Of a stretch of 36,257 nt of DNA, positions 24,672 to 32,198 are shown in pieces. Position numbers and translations under genes: made by a program. The notes beneath the pieces are model-generated. The model saw only the letters and a program-made list of their open reading frames with translations. It was not told the origin of the DNA and made no database searches. How positions within the stretch are numbered: the stretch's first letter is position 1; the number at the start of each line of letters is the position of its first letter. The DNA lies in NCBI GenBank assembly GCA_016284355.1, contig JAEEOQ010000089.1, forward strand, positions 1-36,257, in the 5' to 3' direction. The stretch is from Lachnospiraceae bacterium (GTDB lineage: Bacteria; Bacillota; Clostridia; Lachnospirales; Lachnospiraceae).

Positions 24672-24760
24672 GCGATTTGCACCGCCTCGCTAAAGTTAGT
24701 ACAAATCGCGAAAGAGCAGGAACCCATTCAATGAGATCCTGTCGTTTCTATTGTAAACGA
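24672..24760 (+). promoter_or_regulatory. Three consecutive hairpins between the LacI and binding-protein genes
   Basis: Hairpin 1 pairs GCGATTTGCAC (24672-24682) with GTACAAATCGC (24699-24709), 10 of 11. Hairpin 2 pairs CAGGA (24717-24721) with TCCTG (24737-24741). Hairpin 3 pairs TCGTTT (24742-24747) with AAACGA (24755-24760). None ends in a strong T run. They may attenuate read-through or stabilise mRNA for the abundant binding protein. A weak promoter candidate is TTGTAA (24751-24756), 17 bp, TATCAA (24774-24779). Confidence 0.5.
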
Positions 24761-24810
24761 TAGGGGGACCAATTATCAACATTTTTTTATTTGAACGGAG
24801 GAGAACTCAA

Positions 24811-26124
24811 ATGAGAAAAACCGGATTACTTATGATCGTATCGATCATGCTTGTTGCTTCTATGCTTATCTGTGCATGTGGTAGCGCAACAAAAGATGTT
24901 TCTGATGGAAAGGTTCCTTCAGGACAGACTGAGACTTCAAATGAAACAAAGACTGATGACGTGGCAAAAGATGTTACCATTACATATTGTAACTTCAACT
25001 CTTCAGGCGGTAATGAGGAAACCCTTAACAAAATGTATGAAGCATTTCATGAGGAATATCCAAATATAACCGTAAAGATTGAAACTATCGGTTACGACGA
25101 TTATTTTACTCAGATGCAGACAAGAGTAGCAGGCGGTACAGCTCCTGACTGCTATGAACTTAACATCGAGAACTTTGCTGCATATGCAAACAAGGGACTC
25201 CTTGCAGAGATCACAGGTGCAGATACAAGCGCTATCAATCAGACAGCACTTAACGCATTTAACGTAAACGGAAAGCAGTATGGTTTACCTGAGAGCTTTT
25301 CAAACGTTGTACTTATCTACAACAAGGATCTTTTTGACAAGGCAGGCGTAAGCTATCCTACATCCGACTGGACACAGGCAGATCTTCAGAATGCAGCTGA
25401 AAAGATCAGAGCGCTTGATGAGAATACCTTTGGTATCTGGCAGCCTATTACTTACAACGAATTCTTTAAGGTTGTAGCTCAGTATGGCGGTGCTCTTCTT
25501 AACGAAGACAAGACAGAATTTACCATTAATTCACCTGAAAATATCACTGCAGCTAAAGCACTTGTGGGCAGAGTTACAGAGTCAAATGTACAGCCTAATA
25601 CCCTTCAGCAGGGCGGCATGGGCGACTGGGATATGTTTATGAGCGGTCGTCTTGGTATGATCCCTACAGGTATCTGGGCATTCCAGACATTTACAGATAA
25701 CTGTGATTTTGCATGGGATATTGCTGTTGAACCGGGCAGCACAAAGAAGGCTACACACTTTTTCTCAAACTGCGTAGTTATGAATCCTGCCACAAAGAAT
25801 CCTGGTGCTGTAGCAACATGGCTTTCATGGCTTACATCAAGCACAAAATCAGCTGATATCAGACTTGCAGCAGGTTGGGACCTTCCTGCACTTGCAGATA
25901 TGAACGCACTTTCAAGCTATCTTGAGATCACACCTCCTGATAACAGAAAGGCTGTATTTGAGAGTCTTGATTACCTTGTTATGCCTCCTGTAATTGAAGA
26001 TTATGCTCTTATGAGCGATATCATAAGCAAATATCTTGCAGCTGCAGCTGATGGTACAATGTCTGTTGAAGACGCACTTAACGCTGCACAGGCAGACTGC
26101 GAAGCACAGATCAAGCTTAAATAA
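24811..26124 (+). CDS. Sugar ABC transporter substrate-binding lipoprotein (alpha-glucoside locus)
   Basis: This 437-residue family 1 solute-binding protein captures a sugar outside the cell. Residues 1-22 form a lipoprotein signal with the lipid-modified Cys23 (ICAC). After a polar, threonine-rich linker the mature domain starts with TITYCNFNSSGGNEETLN and includes NVVLIYNKDLFDKAGV, a typical binding-protein strand, and GRLGMIPTGIWAF. The ribosome binding site is GGAGGAG. It is followed by a hairpin and then two matching permease genes, with a GH31 enzyme behind them and a GH65 operon divergent upstream. The ligand is therefore likely an alpha-linked gluco-oligosaccharide, but this rests on context. 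Confidence 0.92.
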   Translation: MRKTGLLMIVSIMLVASMLICACGSATKDVSDGKVPSGQTETSNETKTDDVAKDVTITYCNFNSSGGNEETLNKMYEAFHEEYPNITVKIETIGYDDYFTQMQTRVAGGTAPDCYELNIENFAAYANKGLLAEITGADTSAINQTALNAFNVNGKQYGLPESFSNVVLIYNKDLFDKAGVSYPTSDWTQADLQNAAEKIRALDENTFGIWQPITYNEFFKVVAQYGGALLNEDKTEFTINSPENITAAKALVGRVTESNVQPNTLQQGGMGDWDMFMSGRLGMIPTGIWAFQTFTDNCDFAWDIAVEPGSTKKATHFFSNCVVMNPATKNPGAVATWLSWLTSSTKSADIRLAAGWDLPALADMNALSSYLEITPPDNRKAVFESLDYLVMPPVIEDYALMSDIISKYLAAAADGTMSVEDALNAAQADCEAQIKLK

Positions 26125-26143
26125 GTTTGTTATAGCATAAAAA

Positions 26144-26165
26144 GGGGGCACGAAAACGCGCCCCC
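26144..26165 (+). promoter_or_regulatory. Intercistronic hairpin between binding protein and permease genes
   Basis: GGGGGC (26144-26149) pairs with GCCCCC (26160-26165); an inner CG/CG pair closes an AAAA loop. No T run follows. This placement resembles 3' hairpins that protect or partly terminate a binding-protein message so it exceeds the permease message. Confidence 0.65.
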
Positions 26166-26205
26166 TGATTAATGCATATTTATTGTATGTTAGAGGTGGA
26201 TAGAT

Positions 26206-27099
26206 ATGAAAAAGAAGGGCATTAACGCATTGTGGTTTATTATTCCAAGCTGTTTGGGATTTATTATCTTCTACTTTGTACCTATGTTCTTATCCATTAT
26301 AATAAGTCTTACCGATTGGAACGGGCTTGACATGCTTTTTGCTCCCGGTTTCATGTCTGAACATTTTGTTGGACTGGCAAACTATACAGATATTTTAAAG
26401 GGCAAGGAGTTTTGGCAGGTACTTAGCAATACTCTTTTGTTTATTGTGATCTATATTCCGCTTATGCTTGCATGCTCTATTGGAGTGGCATCTCTTCTTG
26501 CTGCAAAAAAGAAGGGGATAGGAGTTTTCAGAGTTTTATATTATATTCCTGTTTTAACCTCATGGGTTGCAGCATCTCTTATCTGGAAGAGTATTCTTGC
26601 TCCGCAGTTTGGGGCACTTAACGGTATCCTTGAGATATTTGGCATACAGGGCCCGGGGTGGCTGCTTGATGAAAAGTGGGCAATGCCTGCCATTGTTCTT
26701 GTTTCTGTCTGGAAAGATATGAGCTTTTTTGGGCTTATACTTCTTTCGGGAATGGTAGGAATCAACACTTCTTACTATGAGGCGGCACAGATAGACGGAG
26801 CGGGAAGATGGAAGAGATTTACTAAGATAACCCTTCCGCTTCTTACACCTACTATTTTTTATGTACTTATAGTCAGCCTTATAAATTCCTTCCAGCTTTT
26901 TACCCAGATCATGATAATGACAGACGGCGGACCTAACGGCGCAACTCAGGTACTTGTTGAGCGTATTTACAAATACGGTTTCAGATACTTTAAGATGGGC
27001 TATGCTTCGGCAATATCATGGCTTTTGTTTGTTATAATTATGATCTGTACAGCGATTCAGATGAGAGGTCAGAAACGGTGGGTGCATTATGAAGTTTAA
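26206..27099 (+). CDS. Sugar ABC transporter permease, MalF type
   Basis: The 297-residue inner-membrane protein has about six hydrophobic helices, beginning with ALWFIIPSCLGFIIFYFVPM. It has the EAA loop that contacts the ATPase: EAAQIDGAGRWKRFTKITLP, matching the EAA-x3-G-x9-I-x-LP consensus. It forms the channel together with the MalG-type gene, whose start overlaps its end by 11 bp. No ATPase gene is in the locus, as is common in Gram-positive bacteria where a shared MsmK/MalK-type ATPase serves several sugar transporters. The ribosome binding site is GAGGTGG. Confidence 0.93.
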   Translation: MKKKGINALWFIIPSCLGFIIFYFVPMFLSIIISLTDWNGLDMLFAPGFMSEHFVGLANYTDILKGKEFWQVLSNTLLFIVIYIPLMLACSIGVASLLAAKKKGIGVFRVLYYIPVLTSWVAASLIWKSILAPQFGALNGILEIFGIQGPGWLLDEKWAMPAIVLVSVWKDMSFFGLILLSGMVGINTSYYEAAQIDGAGRWKRFTKITLPLLTPTIFYVLIVSLINSFQLFTQIMIMTDGGPNGATQVLVERIYKYGFRYFKMGYASAISWLLFVIIMICTAIQMRGQKRWVHYEV

Positions 27100-27916
27100 A
27101 AGATCTTTATCGACAATTTTATTTTATTTGATATGCATTGTTATTGCATTCATCGCGATCCTTCCTTTCCTTTGGATGATCTCAACGTCTCTTAAATCAA
27201 GAGGAGCGCTGATGAGTATCCCGATTGAATGGATACCTAAGAATCCTTCATTTGATGCTTACAAAAAGCTTTTTTCTAAATTTGCTTTTTTCAGGACTGT
27301 GGGAAACAGTTTGTTTATTTCTGTTACTTATACGGTAGTTACCCTTATATCCGCATCTATGGCTGCCTTTGCCTTTGCAAAGATCTCATTTAAAAGAGCG
27401 GATCTTCTTTTAAAGATTTTTCTTTCCACAATGATGATCCCGACACAGGTAACCATAATACCGCTTTTTGTGGTAATGAACAGACTGTCACTTGTAGATA
27501 CCTATAGTTCGGTATTGCTTCCTTCAATTTTCAGACCATTTGCAATGTTTCTTCTGGTGCAGCAGATGAGGACTATTCCTGATGATTTCCTTGATGCTGC
27601 CAGCATTGACGGGGCATCTATATTCAGTATGTACTTTAAGGTGGCGCTTCCGCTTTGTGCGCCAACACTTGCCACGCTTTCTGTTACCACATTTATGGAG
27701 TCGTGGAACGATTATCTTTGGCCGCTCCTTATGCTTACAAGTCAGGGGAAGATGACGCTTCCTATAGCACTTTCCACCATAAACGGGCAGTATACCACAG
27801 AATACAACGTACTTATGGCAGGAAGTCTTATTTCCATGATACCTATAGTTCTCATCTACATCTTTGCACAGAAGTATTTTAAGAACGGTATGATGGCAGG
27901 CGGAATAAAAGGTTGA
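27089..27916 (+). CDS. Sugar ABC transporter permease, MalG type
   Basis: The 275-residue inner-membrane protein is the second channel subunit. It begins with a membrane helix (LFYLICIVIAFIAILPFLWMI), carries the EAA loop DAASIDGASIFSMYFKVALP, and ends with the family-typical WNDYLWPLLM block, a final helix and GGIKG. The 11-bp overlap with the MalF-type gene indicates coupled translation and equal amounts of both subunits. The GH31 gene follows after 17 bp, so uptake and hydrolysis are encoded together. It can be compared directly with the fragment at 1-249. Confidence 0.93.
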   Translation: MKFKRSLSTILFYLICIVIAFIAILPFLWMISTSLKSRGALMSIPIEWIPKNPSFDAYKKLFSKFAFFRTVGNSLFISVTYTVVTLISASMAAFAFAKISFKRADLLLKIFLSTMMIPTQVTIIPLFVVMNRLSLVDTYSSVLLPSIFRPFAMFLLVQQMRTIPDDFLDAASIDGASIFSMYFKVALPLCAPTLATLSVTTFMESWNDYLWPLLMLTSQGKMTLPIALSTINGQYTTEYNVLMAGSLISMIPIVLIYIFAQKYFKNGMMAGGIKG

Positions 27917-27933
27917 TGGGAGATTTATAAGAA

Positions 27934-29733
27934 GTGAAAAAAGAGATCAAAGCTTTGGATGTAAACGAGAAAATACAGATAAATAGAGGCGTGGCGGTCA
28001 TTTGCTCTTCTGACTATGGAGTCTGTATCAGCTTGAACTATTCCGGAGCCTACGGAATGGGAGAAAAGTACAACGGTCTTAACCAGAAAGGAAAGACCGT
28101 CATAAATAACGTTGTTGAGAAGTTCTGTTTCCAAGGGGACAAGACCTATAACAGTGCACCTTTCTTTTGGACTGACAGCGGGTTTGGACTTTACGTCGAT
28201 ACATACAAAGAGACAACTTTTGTATTTGGTGAGGACATAATAGAAGTTCACTGCGAGAAGGAAACGGAACTTGTTTTGTTTAGCGGATCGCCTAAGGAAA
28301 TTGTTTCAGAGTACATGAGGCTTTTTGGAAAAGCCGTATTGCCACCTGACTGGTCCTTTGGGGTCTGGATCTCTGCAAACAGATGGAACAGCGAAAAGGA
28401 AACTTTAGAGCAGATGGAAAAACTTCAAAAATACGATTTTCCTGCAAGCGTGCTGGTGCTTGAGGCCTGGAGTGATGAGTCCACATTTTACATCTGGAAC
28501 GGCGCTAAATATACCCCAAAGGAAAAGGATGAGGTTTTAACTCTTTCTGATTTTGATTTTTCAGATGGACCATGGCCGGATCCTGCAGGTATGATAAAAA
28601 AGCTTCATGATAATGGCTTAAAGCTGATCTTGTGGCAGGTGCCGGTTTATAAAAAGCATAACGGCGGAGAAAAAGGCACGGTTCAAAATGCAAATGATGA
28701 AAAATACGCCATTGAGCACGGGTTCTGTGTAAAGATGGCCGACGGAACGCCTTACAGGATCCCTGAAGGGCACTGGTTTGACGGATCGCTTATACCTGAT
28801 TTTACAAATCCCGCGGCAAAAAAGAGCTGGTTTAATAAGCGCAAATATCTTCTTGATATGGGCGTTGACGGTTTTAAAACAGATGGCGGCGAATTTGTTT
28901 ATGAGGACGATGTTATCTTTGCCGACGGTTCTACGGGAAAAGAAGGCAAAAACCGATACGCTAAAGATTACACAACCGCTTATAAGGAATTTGTTGGCGT
29001 AGATAGAAATATCTTTAGCAGAGCGGGGTTTTCAGGGCAGCACCTTGTGCCTATATACTGGGCAGGAGACCAGCAGTCACAAAATGAGGAATTAGCTTCT
29101 GTGCTTAGCGCAGGGCTTTCTGCTGCAGCCACCGGAATTCCTTTCTGGGGCTTTGATATAGCGGGCTTTGCAGGACCGCTTCCTACACTTGATCTTTACA
29201 GAAGAGCTACCCAGTTTGCATGTTTTTGCCCTGTTATGCAGTGGCACTCAGAGCCTGACGGCGGCCAGTTTAAAGAACTTATGCCGGGAGCTGATGGTAA
29301 TAACGAAAGAAGCCCCTGGAATATGGCAGAAAGCTACAATGCGCCTGAGTTTCTTGATGAGATGCGCTACTGGCATAAGCTACGTGAAAAGCTTATCCCG
29401 TATCTTATCTATACGGCAAAAGAGTGTGTAGAAAAAGACATGCCGATGATGATGCCGCTTGTATATGTTTATCCTTCAGATGAAGCGGCAGTCAGATGTG
29501 AAGATGAATACCTTCTTGGAGAAGAACTTCTTGTAGCACCGCTTCTAAAGGAAAATGCCACAGGAAGACGCGTCTATATTCCGCAGGGCACCTGGGTAAA
29601 CCTGTTTACAGGTGAAAATTATAAAGGTGGCTCAGAGTACGAAATAGAAGCAGGAAACAAGATACCGGTGTTTTATAAAGAAGAGCACTCAGGACTAATT
29701 GATGAATTATTGAAAAAAATAAGCTTGGCGTGA
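27934..29733 (+). CDS. Glycoside hydrolase family 31 enzyme (alpha-glucosidase or alpha-xylosidase type)
   Basis: The 599-residue protein is a GH31 retaining alpha-glycosidase. The N-terminal beta-sandwich contains YGMGEKYNGLNQKG and the substrate-binding PFFWTDSGFGLYVD. The TIM barrel shows the nucleophile in GFKTDGGEF (Asp317) and the likely acid/base in WAGDQQS (Asp379). Gly replaces the more usual Phe/Tyr next to the nucleophile in KTDxGE. There is no signal peptide, so imported substrate is cleaved inside. The start is GTG at 27934 with GGGAG upstream. It closes the transporter operon and shares the alpha-glucoside theme with the divergent GH65 gene. Alpha-glucosidase is the more likely role, but alpha-xylosidase cannot be excluded. 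Confidence 0.9.
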   Translation: MKKEIKALDVNEKIQINRGVAVICSSDYGVCISLNYSGAYGMGEKYNGLNQKGKTVINNVVEKFCFQGDKTYNSAPFFWTDSGFGLYVDTYKETTFVFGEDIIEVHCEKETELVLFSGSPKEIVSEYMRLFGKAVLPPDWSFGVWISANRWNSEKETLEQMEKLQKYDFPASVLVLEAWSDESTFYIWNGAKYTPKEKDEVLTLSDFDFSDGPWPDPAGMIKKLHDNGLKLILWQVPVYKKHNGGEKGTVQNANDEKYAIEHGFCVKMADGTPYRIPEGHWFDGSLIPDFTNPAAKKSWFNKRKYLLDMGVDGFKTDGGEFVYEDDVIFADGSTGKEGKNRYAKDYTTAYKEFVGVDRNIFSRAGFSGQHLVPIYWAGDQQSQNEELASVLSAGLSAAATGIPFWGFDIAGFAGPLPTLDLYRRATQFACFCPVMQWHSEPDGGQFKELMPGADGNNERSPWNMAESYNAPEFLDEMRYWHKLREKLIPYLIYTAKECVEKDMPMMMPLVYVYPSDEAAVRCEDEYLLGEELLVAPLLKENATGRRVYIPQGTWVNLFTGENYKGGSEYEIEAGNKIPVFYKEEHSGLIDELLKKISLA

Positions 29734-29759
29734 TATATATTTGCGCCAAGCTTTTGGTT
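29721..29759. terminator. Bidirectional terminator between GH31 and the C39-like peptidase gene
   Basis: AAGCTTGGCG (29721-29730) and CGCCAAGCTT (29744-29753) form a perfect 10-bp stem, followed by TTGGTTTTTT on the + side. An A run on the other side (29714-29720) gives the T tract for leftward transcription. The left arm lies in the last codons of the GH31 gene. Confidence 0.88.
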
Positions 29760-29767
29760 TTTTATAT

Positions 29768-30514
29768 TTATTCAAGAGACAACATCCAAATGCCCTTCAT
29801 CTGTGAGACGAGAGTTGCGGCATCCCAGTGTTTGTCACTGTTTTTGCGGCTGTTGGAATCATTTACTATGACTTTTCCGTTGTCATCTATTCCTGTCAGA
29901 ACTATAAAGTGCCCTGATGTTGTAAAGTCTCCCGGTTTCATGGAACATATCATTGGCGATTTTTCTGAGAGGTTATCTAGTATATAACGCTCAGAGATCT
30001 CGCCTTGTGATGATGAAAGACCGTAGTGCTCGGCGCCTGTTGTCATAAGGCTCCAGGAAGTGCCTTGGCCTGATACGTAAAACCCGTTTTCATCTGCATA
30101 TTCGCAGACCGACTTTGGGGTTATGGAATCATCTTGCTTTAGGCCGCAGGCTACCATGGCAAGGCAAGTGGGGCCGCAGCCTGAAGTGCCTACGTATCCT
30201 TCGCCGTAAGAGCGATATCCCCATTTTTTATCCCATTGAATAAAAAGAGGAATTGAGCTCTTTTTCATTTCTTTTTTTACATCATCGTCAAGGTCCTTGC
30301 CGGCATATTTTGAGTAGTTTTCGGCGTATTCTGCAGCCTCCGGGTATTTTTCAACAAATTCCTGAATTGCCTCAGGAACAGGGACATCTGTATCTTCTGC
30401 CGCGATGTCTGTATGCTTGTTTTTTACAAGGTCAAAAATGATAAGTAATATGTATATTCCAAGAAGAACCGGAATGGCTCTTTTTGCAAACTTGATTATT
30501 TTTTTGCTGTTCAT
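29768..30514 (-). CDS. Membrane-anchored C39-like cysteine peptidase
   Basis: The 248-residue protein has an N-terminal uncleaved anchor (about residues 13-30, AIPVLLGIYILLIIFDLV) and an acidic helical linker. Its C-terminal domain is of the papain-like C39_2 type, facing outside. The catalytic Cys is in GTSGCGPTCLAM (Cys113), the His in SGHFIVLTG (His202), and the polar third residue in VNDSNS (Asp219 or Asn218). The Gln of the oxyanion hole could lie in LFIQWDKKWG. I start at ATG 30514, directly after GGAGGG, not at a start 11 codons upstream without a binding site. No transporter or bacteriocin precursor adjoins it, so it is likely a housekeeping or wall-associated peptidase of unknown target. 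Confidence 0.82.
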   Translation of the reverse strand: MNSKKIIKFAKRAIPVLLGIYILLIIFDLVKNKHTDIAAEDTDVPVPEAIQEFVEKYPEAAEYAENYSKYAGKDLDDDVKKEMKKSSIPLFIQWDKKWGYRSYGEGYVGTSGCGPTCLAMVACGLKQDDSITPKSVCEYADENGFYVSGQGTSWSLMTTGAEHYGLSSSQGEISERYILDNLSEKSPMICSMKPGDFTTSGHFIVLTGIDDNGKVIVNDSNSRKNSDKHWDAATLVSQMKGIWMLSLE

Positions 30515-30547
30515 AATCCCTCCAAAACATCTGTAATACAAATACAT

Positions 30548-30553
30548 ATTATA
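30548..30553 (-). promoter_or_regulatory. Likely -10 box of the C39-like peptidase gene
   Basis: A perfect TATAAT on the - strand lies 34 bp upstream of the chosen start. The -35 position (TTTTAA) is poor, so the call rests mainly on the -10 box. Confidence 0.45.
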
Positions 30554-30562
30554 ACTATATGC

Positions 30563-30586
30563 AAAGGCTTTTAAAAGGCCTTTTTT
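30563..30586 (+). terminator. Orphan terminator-like hairpin
   Basis: AAAGGC (30563-30568) pairs with GCCTTT (30578-30583), ending in six T residues (30581-30586). No + strand gene ends just before it. It may insulate the toxin-antitoxin promoter from upstream read-through. Confidence 0.45.
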
Positions 30587-30656
30587 CTTAAGATTTCCTT
30601 AAGGTGATGTTTTATTCGTAGATTATGAATGAAGCAAAAAAAGTATCAAGAATAAA

Positions 30657-30732
30657 ATTAACCTTTTGGGTAATTTTATTATTGACATAACTAATTGATA
30701 TTGCTAAAATACGATTAACCTAAGAGGTAAAT
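30657..30732 (+). promoter_or_regulatory. Toxin-antitoxin promoter flanked by two matching operators
   Basis: The promoter is TTGACA (30682-30687), 17 bp, TAAAAT (30705-30710). Upstream of the -35 box is ATTAACC-TTTT-GGGTAAT (30657-30674). Downstream of the -10 box is ATTAACC-TAAGA-GGTAAAT (30714-30732). Both share the half-site ATTAACC and are near-palindromes about 57 bp apart, as expected for autorepression by the HTH antitoxin. Confidence 0.75.
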
Positions 30733-30746
30733 TTTGGAGAAATAAT

Positions 30747-31043
30747 TTGAGGATTATATACGGTAATAAGAAGATTGAAAGAGTTTGTGAGGATTCAAAA
30801 GAAGCTGAACTCACTTATGGACATATGATGGCACTAAAGTTAGCTCAAAGGCTGGAAGAAATAAAAGCAGCTGAATCTGTCGAAATGATGATTAGATTTC
30901 ATATTGGCAGATGCCATCCATTAAAGAACAATAGAAAAGGGCAATATGCGGTTGATTTAGTTCATCCTTATAGATTAGTGTTTGAAAAACATGGAAGACA
31001 GATCCAGGTGGCAAATATTATTGAGATTGTTGATTATCACTAG
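30747..31043 (+). CDS. higB: HigB-like toxin of the RelE/ParE superfamily
   Basis: The 98-residue basic protein has the size and pattern of HigB-type mRNA interferases that cut ribosome-bound mRNA. It starts MRIIYGNKKIERVC and continues with a helix (MMALKLAQRLEEIKAAES). The core strands include CHPLKNNRKGQYAVDLVHPYRL, whose His/Lys/Arg and tyrosine residues are candidates for the active site. The end is IIEIVDYH. The start is TTG at 30747, with GGAG 7 bp upstream and no closer ATG in frame. The antitoxin follows 17 bp after the stop, in the toxin-first order of higBA loci. Activity is inferred from family and context. Confidence 0.82.
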   Translation: MRIIYGNKKIERVCEDSKEAELTYGHMMALKLAQRLEEIKAAESVEMMIRFHIGRCHPLKNNRKGQYAVDLVHPYRLVFEKHGRQIQVANIIEIVDYH

Positions 31044-31060
31044 ATTTGGGAGGTATTGAT

Positions 31061-32128
31061 ATGACAAAAACCAGATTTCGTTTAGCTGTTCCGCCGGGAG
31101 CTACTATTAAAGAGCAACTAGAAGAAAGAGGCATGAGCCAAAAGGCTTTTGCTGCCAGAATGAACATGTCGGAAAAACATATAAGTAAGCTAATAAATGG
31201 CGATGTCCAGCTTACATACGAAGTAGCAGTCCGTCTTGAGATAGTTCTTGGACCTCCCGCAAGTTTTTGGAATAGCCTTGAGGCGGCGTACAGAGAACGA
31301 CTAATGCAAGACGAATATAGAAAGCAGTCAAAAGAAGAGGCGGAACTGGTTGGAAGATTTCCTTATACCGAGCTTGTTAGGGCGGGTTGGCTTCCTGAAT
31401 CCCGCGATAGTGGAGAAAAGACCGAAAACCTGCGCCGTTTTTTTGAGATGGTAAATCTCTGTAACCTAAATAATGAGCTGGTTACTCAGATGGTTAGCAA
31501 AAAGTTAAGTTTAGCAGAAAAAAAAGACCTTGAACTTATTTCATTTGCTCAAAAGGCTAAGCTTTCAGCAAGAGATCGTGATGTTAATCCGTTAAATATA
31601 AAAAAGCTTATATCAGCGATACCGGAGATTAAAGCCTGCTCTACATTAAAAAATAAAAGTAGCATGAAAAAACTGTCCAGGTTATTATTGGATTGTGGTA
31701 TAGTTTTGATCTTTCTTCCTAAACTTGACGAGAAAAATAAGCAACGGGCCACGTTTTACGATGGGAATAAGCTGGTTATAGGTTTTTCTGAAGGTATGGA
31801 AGAAGAAGATAATTTTTGGAGAGAACTGTTTCATGAACTCGGGCATATAATCCTTGGTCATTTGAAAATAGCAGGGAATCTCACAGATGAAGATGATGAA
31901 GCGGCATACGATTGGGCGGATAACACGTTAATTGATTATACAGTGTTTAGTGAATATAGGAATAAGAATGATTTTTCAGAAAAGAGTATTATTAAACTAT
32001 CAGTGGAGTTAGATATAACACCACGAATAATAACTGAAAGATTACGTAGAGAACGGTTAATTAATTATAGTGTGCTAATTAATCTGGAAGAAAAGAAAGA
32101 TTTAGACAAGACTAATTCAGGGGTATAA
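31061..32128 (+). CDS. HigA-type antitoxin fused to an ImmA/IrrE-like metallopeptidase domain
   Basis: The 355-residue protein has a HigA-like XRE helix-turn-helix at about 10-75 (GMSQKAFAARMNMSEKHISK, then GPPASFWNSLEAAYRERL). A helical middle region follows, then an ImmA/IrrE (DUF955) domain with an intact zinc motif His258-Glu-Leu-Gly-His262 (FHELGHIILGH). Plain HigA proteins are about 100 residues, so the C-terminal 250 residues are an addition. The likely roles are neutralising the upstream toxin, repressing the promoter, and cleaving itself or another repressor when stressed; the last is inference. I chose ATG 31061 (GGGAGG, spacing 7) over TTG 31046. The C-terminal third is AT-rich compared with its neighbours, consistent with horizontal transfer. 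Confidence 0.85.
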   Translation: MTKTRFRLAVPPGATIKEQLEERGMSQKAFAARMNMSEKHISKLINGDVQLTYEVAVRLEIVLGPPASFWNSLEAAYRERLMQDEYRKQSKEEAELVGRFPYTELVRAGWLPESRDSGEKTENLRRFFEMVNLCNLNNELVTQMVSKKLSLAEKKDLELISFAQKAKLSARDRDVNPLNIKKLISAIPEIKACSTLKNKSSMKKLSRLLLDCGIVLIFLPKLDEKNKQRATFYDGNKLVIGFSEGMEEEDNFWRELFHELGHIILGHLKIAGNLTDEDDEAAYDWADNTLIDYTVFSEYRNKNDFSEKSIIKLSVELDITPRIITERLRRERLINYSVLINLEEKKDLDKTNSGV

Positions 32129-32131
32129 ATG

Positions 32132-32154
32132 ACACAAGTACCAGGTACATATGT
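32132..32154. repeat. 23-bp palindromic intergenic repeat, copy 4
   Basis: The left arm ACACAAGTACC is changed at two positions; the right arm GGTACATATGT is perfect. It lies 3 bp after the antitoxin stop and directly abuts the terminator. Confidence 0.75.
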
Positions 32155-32155
32155 A

Positions 32156-32192
32156 AAAAAGAGCTGTGGCCTCAAAGGTCACAGCTCTTTTT
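32156..32192. terminator. Bidirectional terminator between the antitoxin and hydF genes
   Basis: AAAAAGAGCTGTGGCC (32156-32171) pairs with GGTCACAGCTCTTTTT (32177-32192), with one G:T pair, around a TCAAA loop. It has A and T tracts on both sides. Confidence 0.92.
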
Positions 32193-32198
32193 ACATGC

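Noticed and set aside
30515-30547. Upstream start for the C39-like peptidase
   Set aside because: GGAGGG sits directly before the ATG at 30514, and the predicted promoter leaves no room for translation of the longer form.
31046-31060. TTG start for the HigA-type antitoxin
   Set aside because: It overlaps the GGGAGG that serves ATG 31061, and the HigA-like sequence starts after that ATG.
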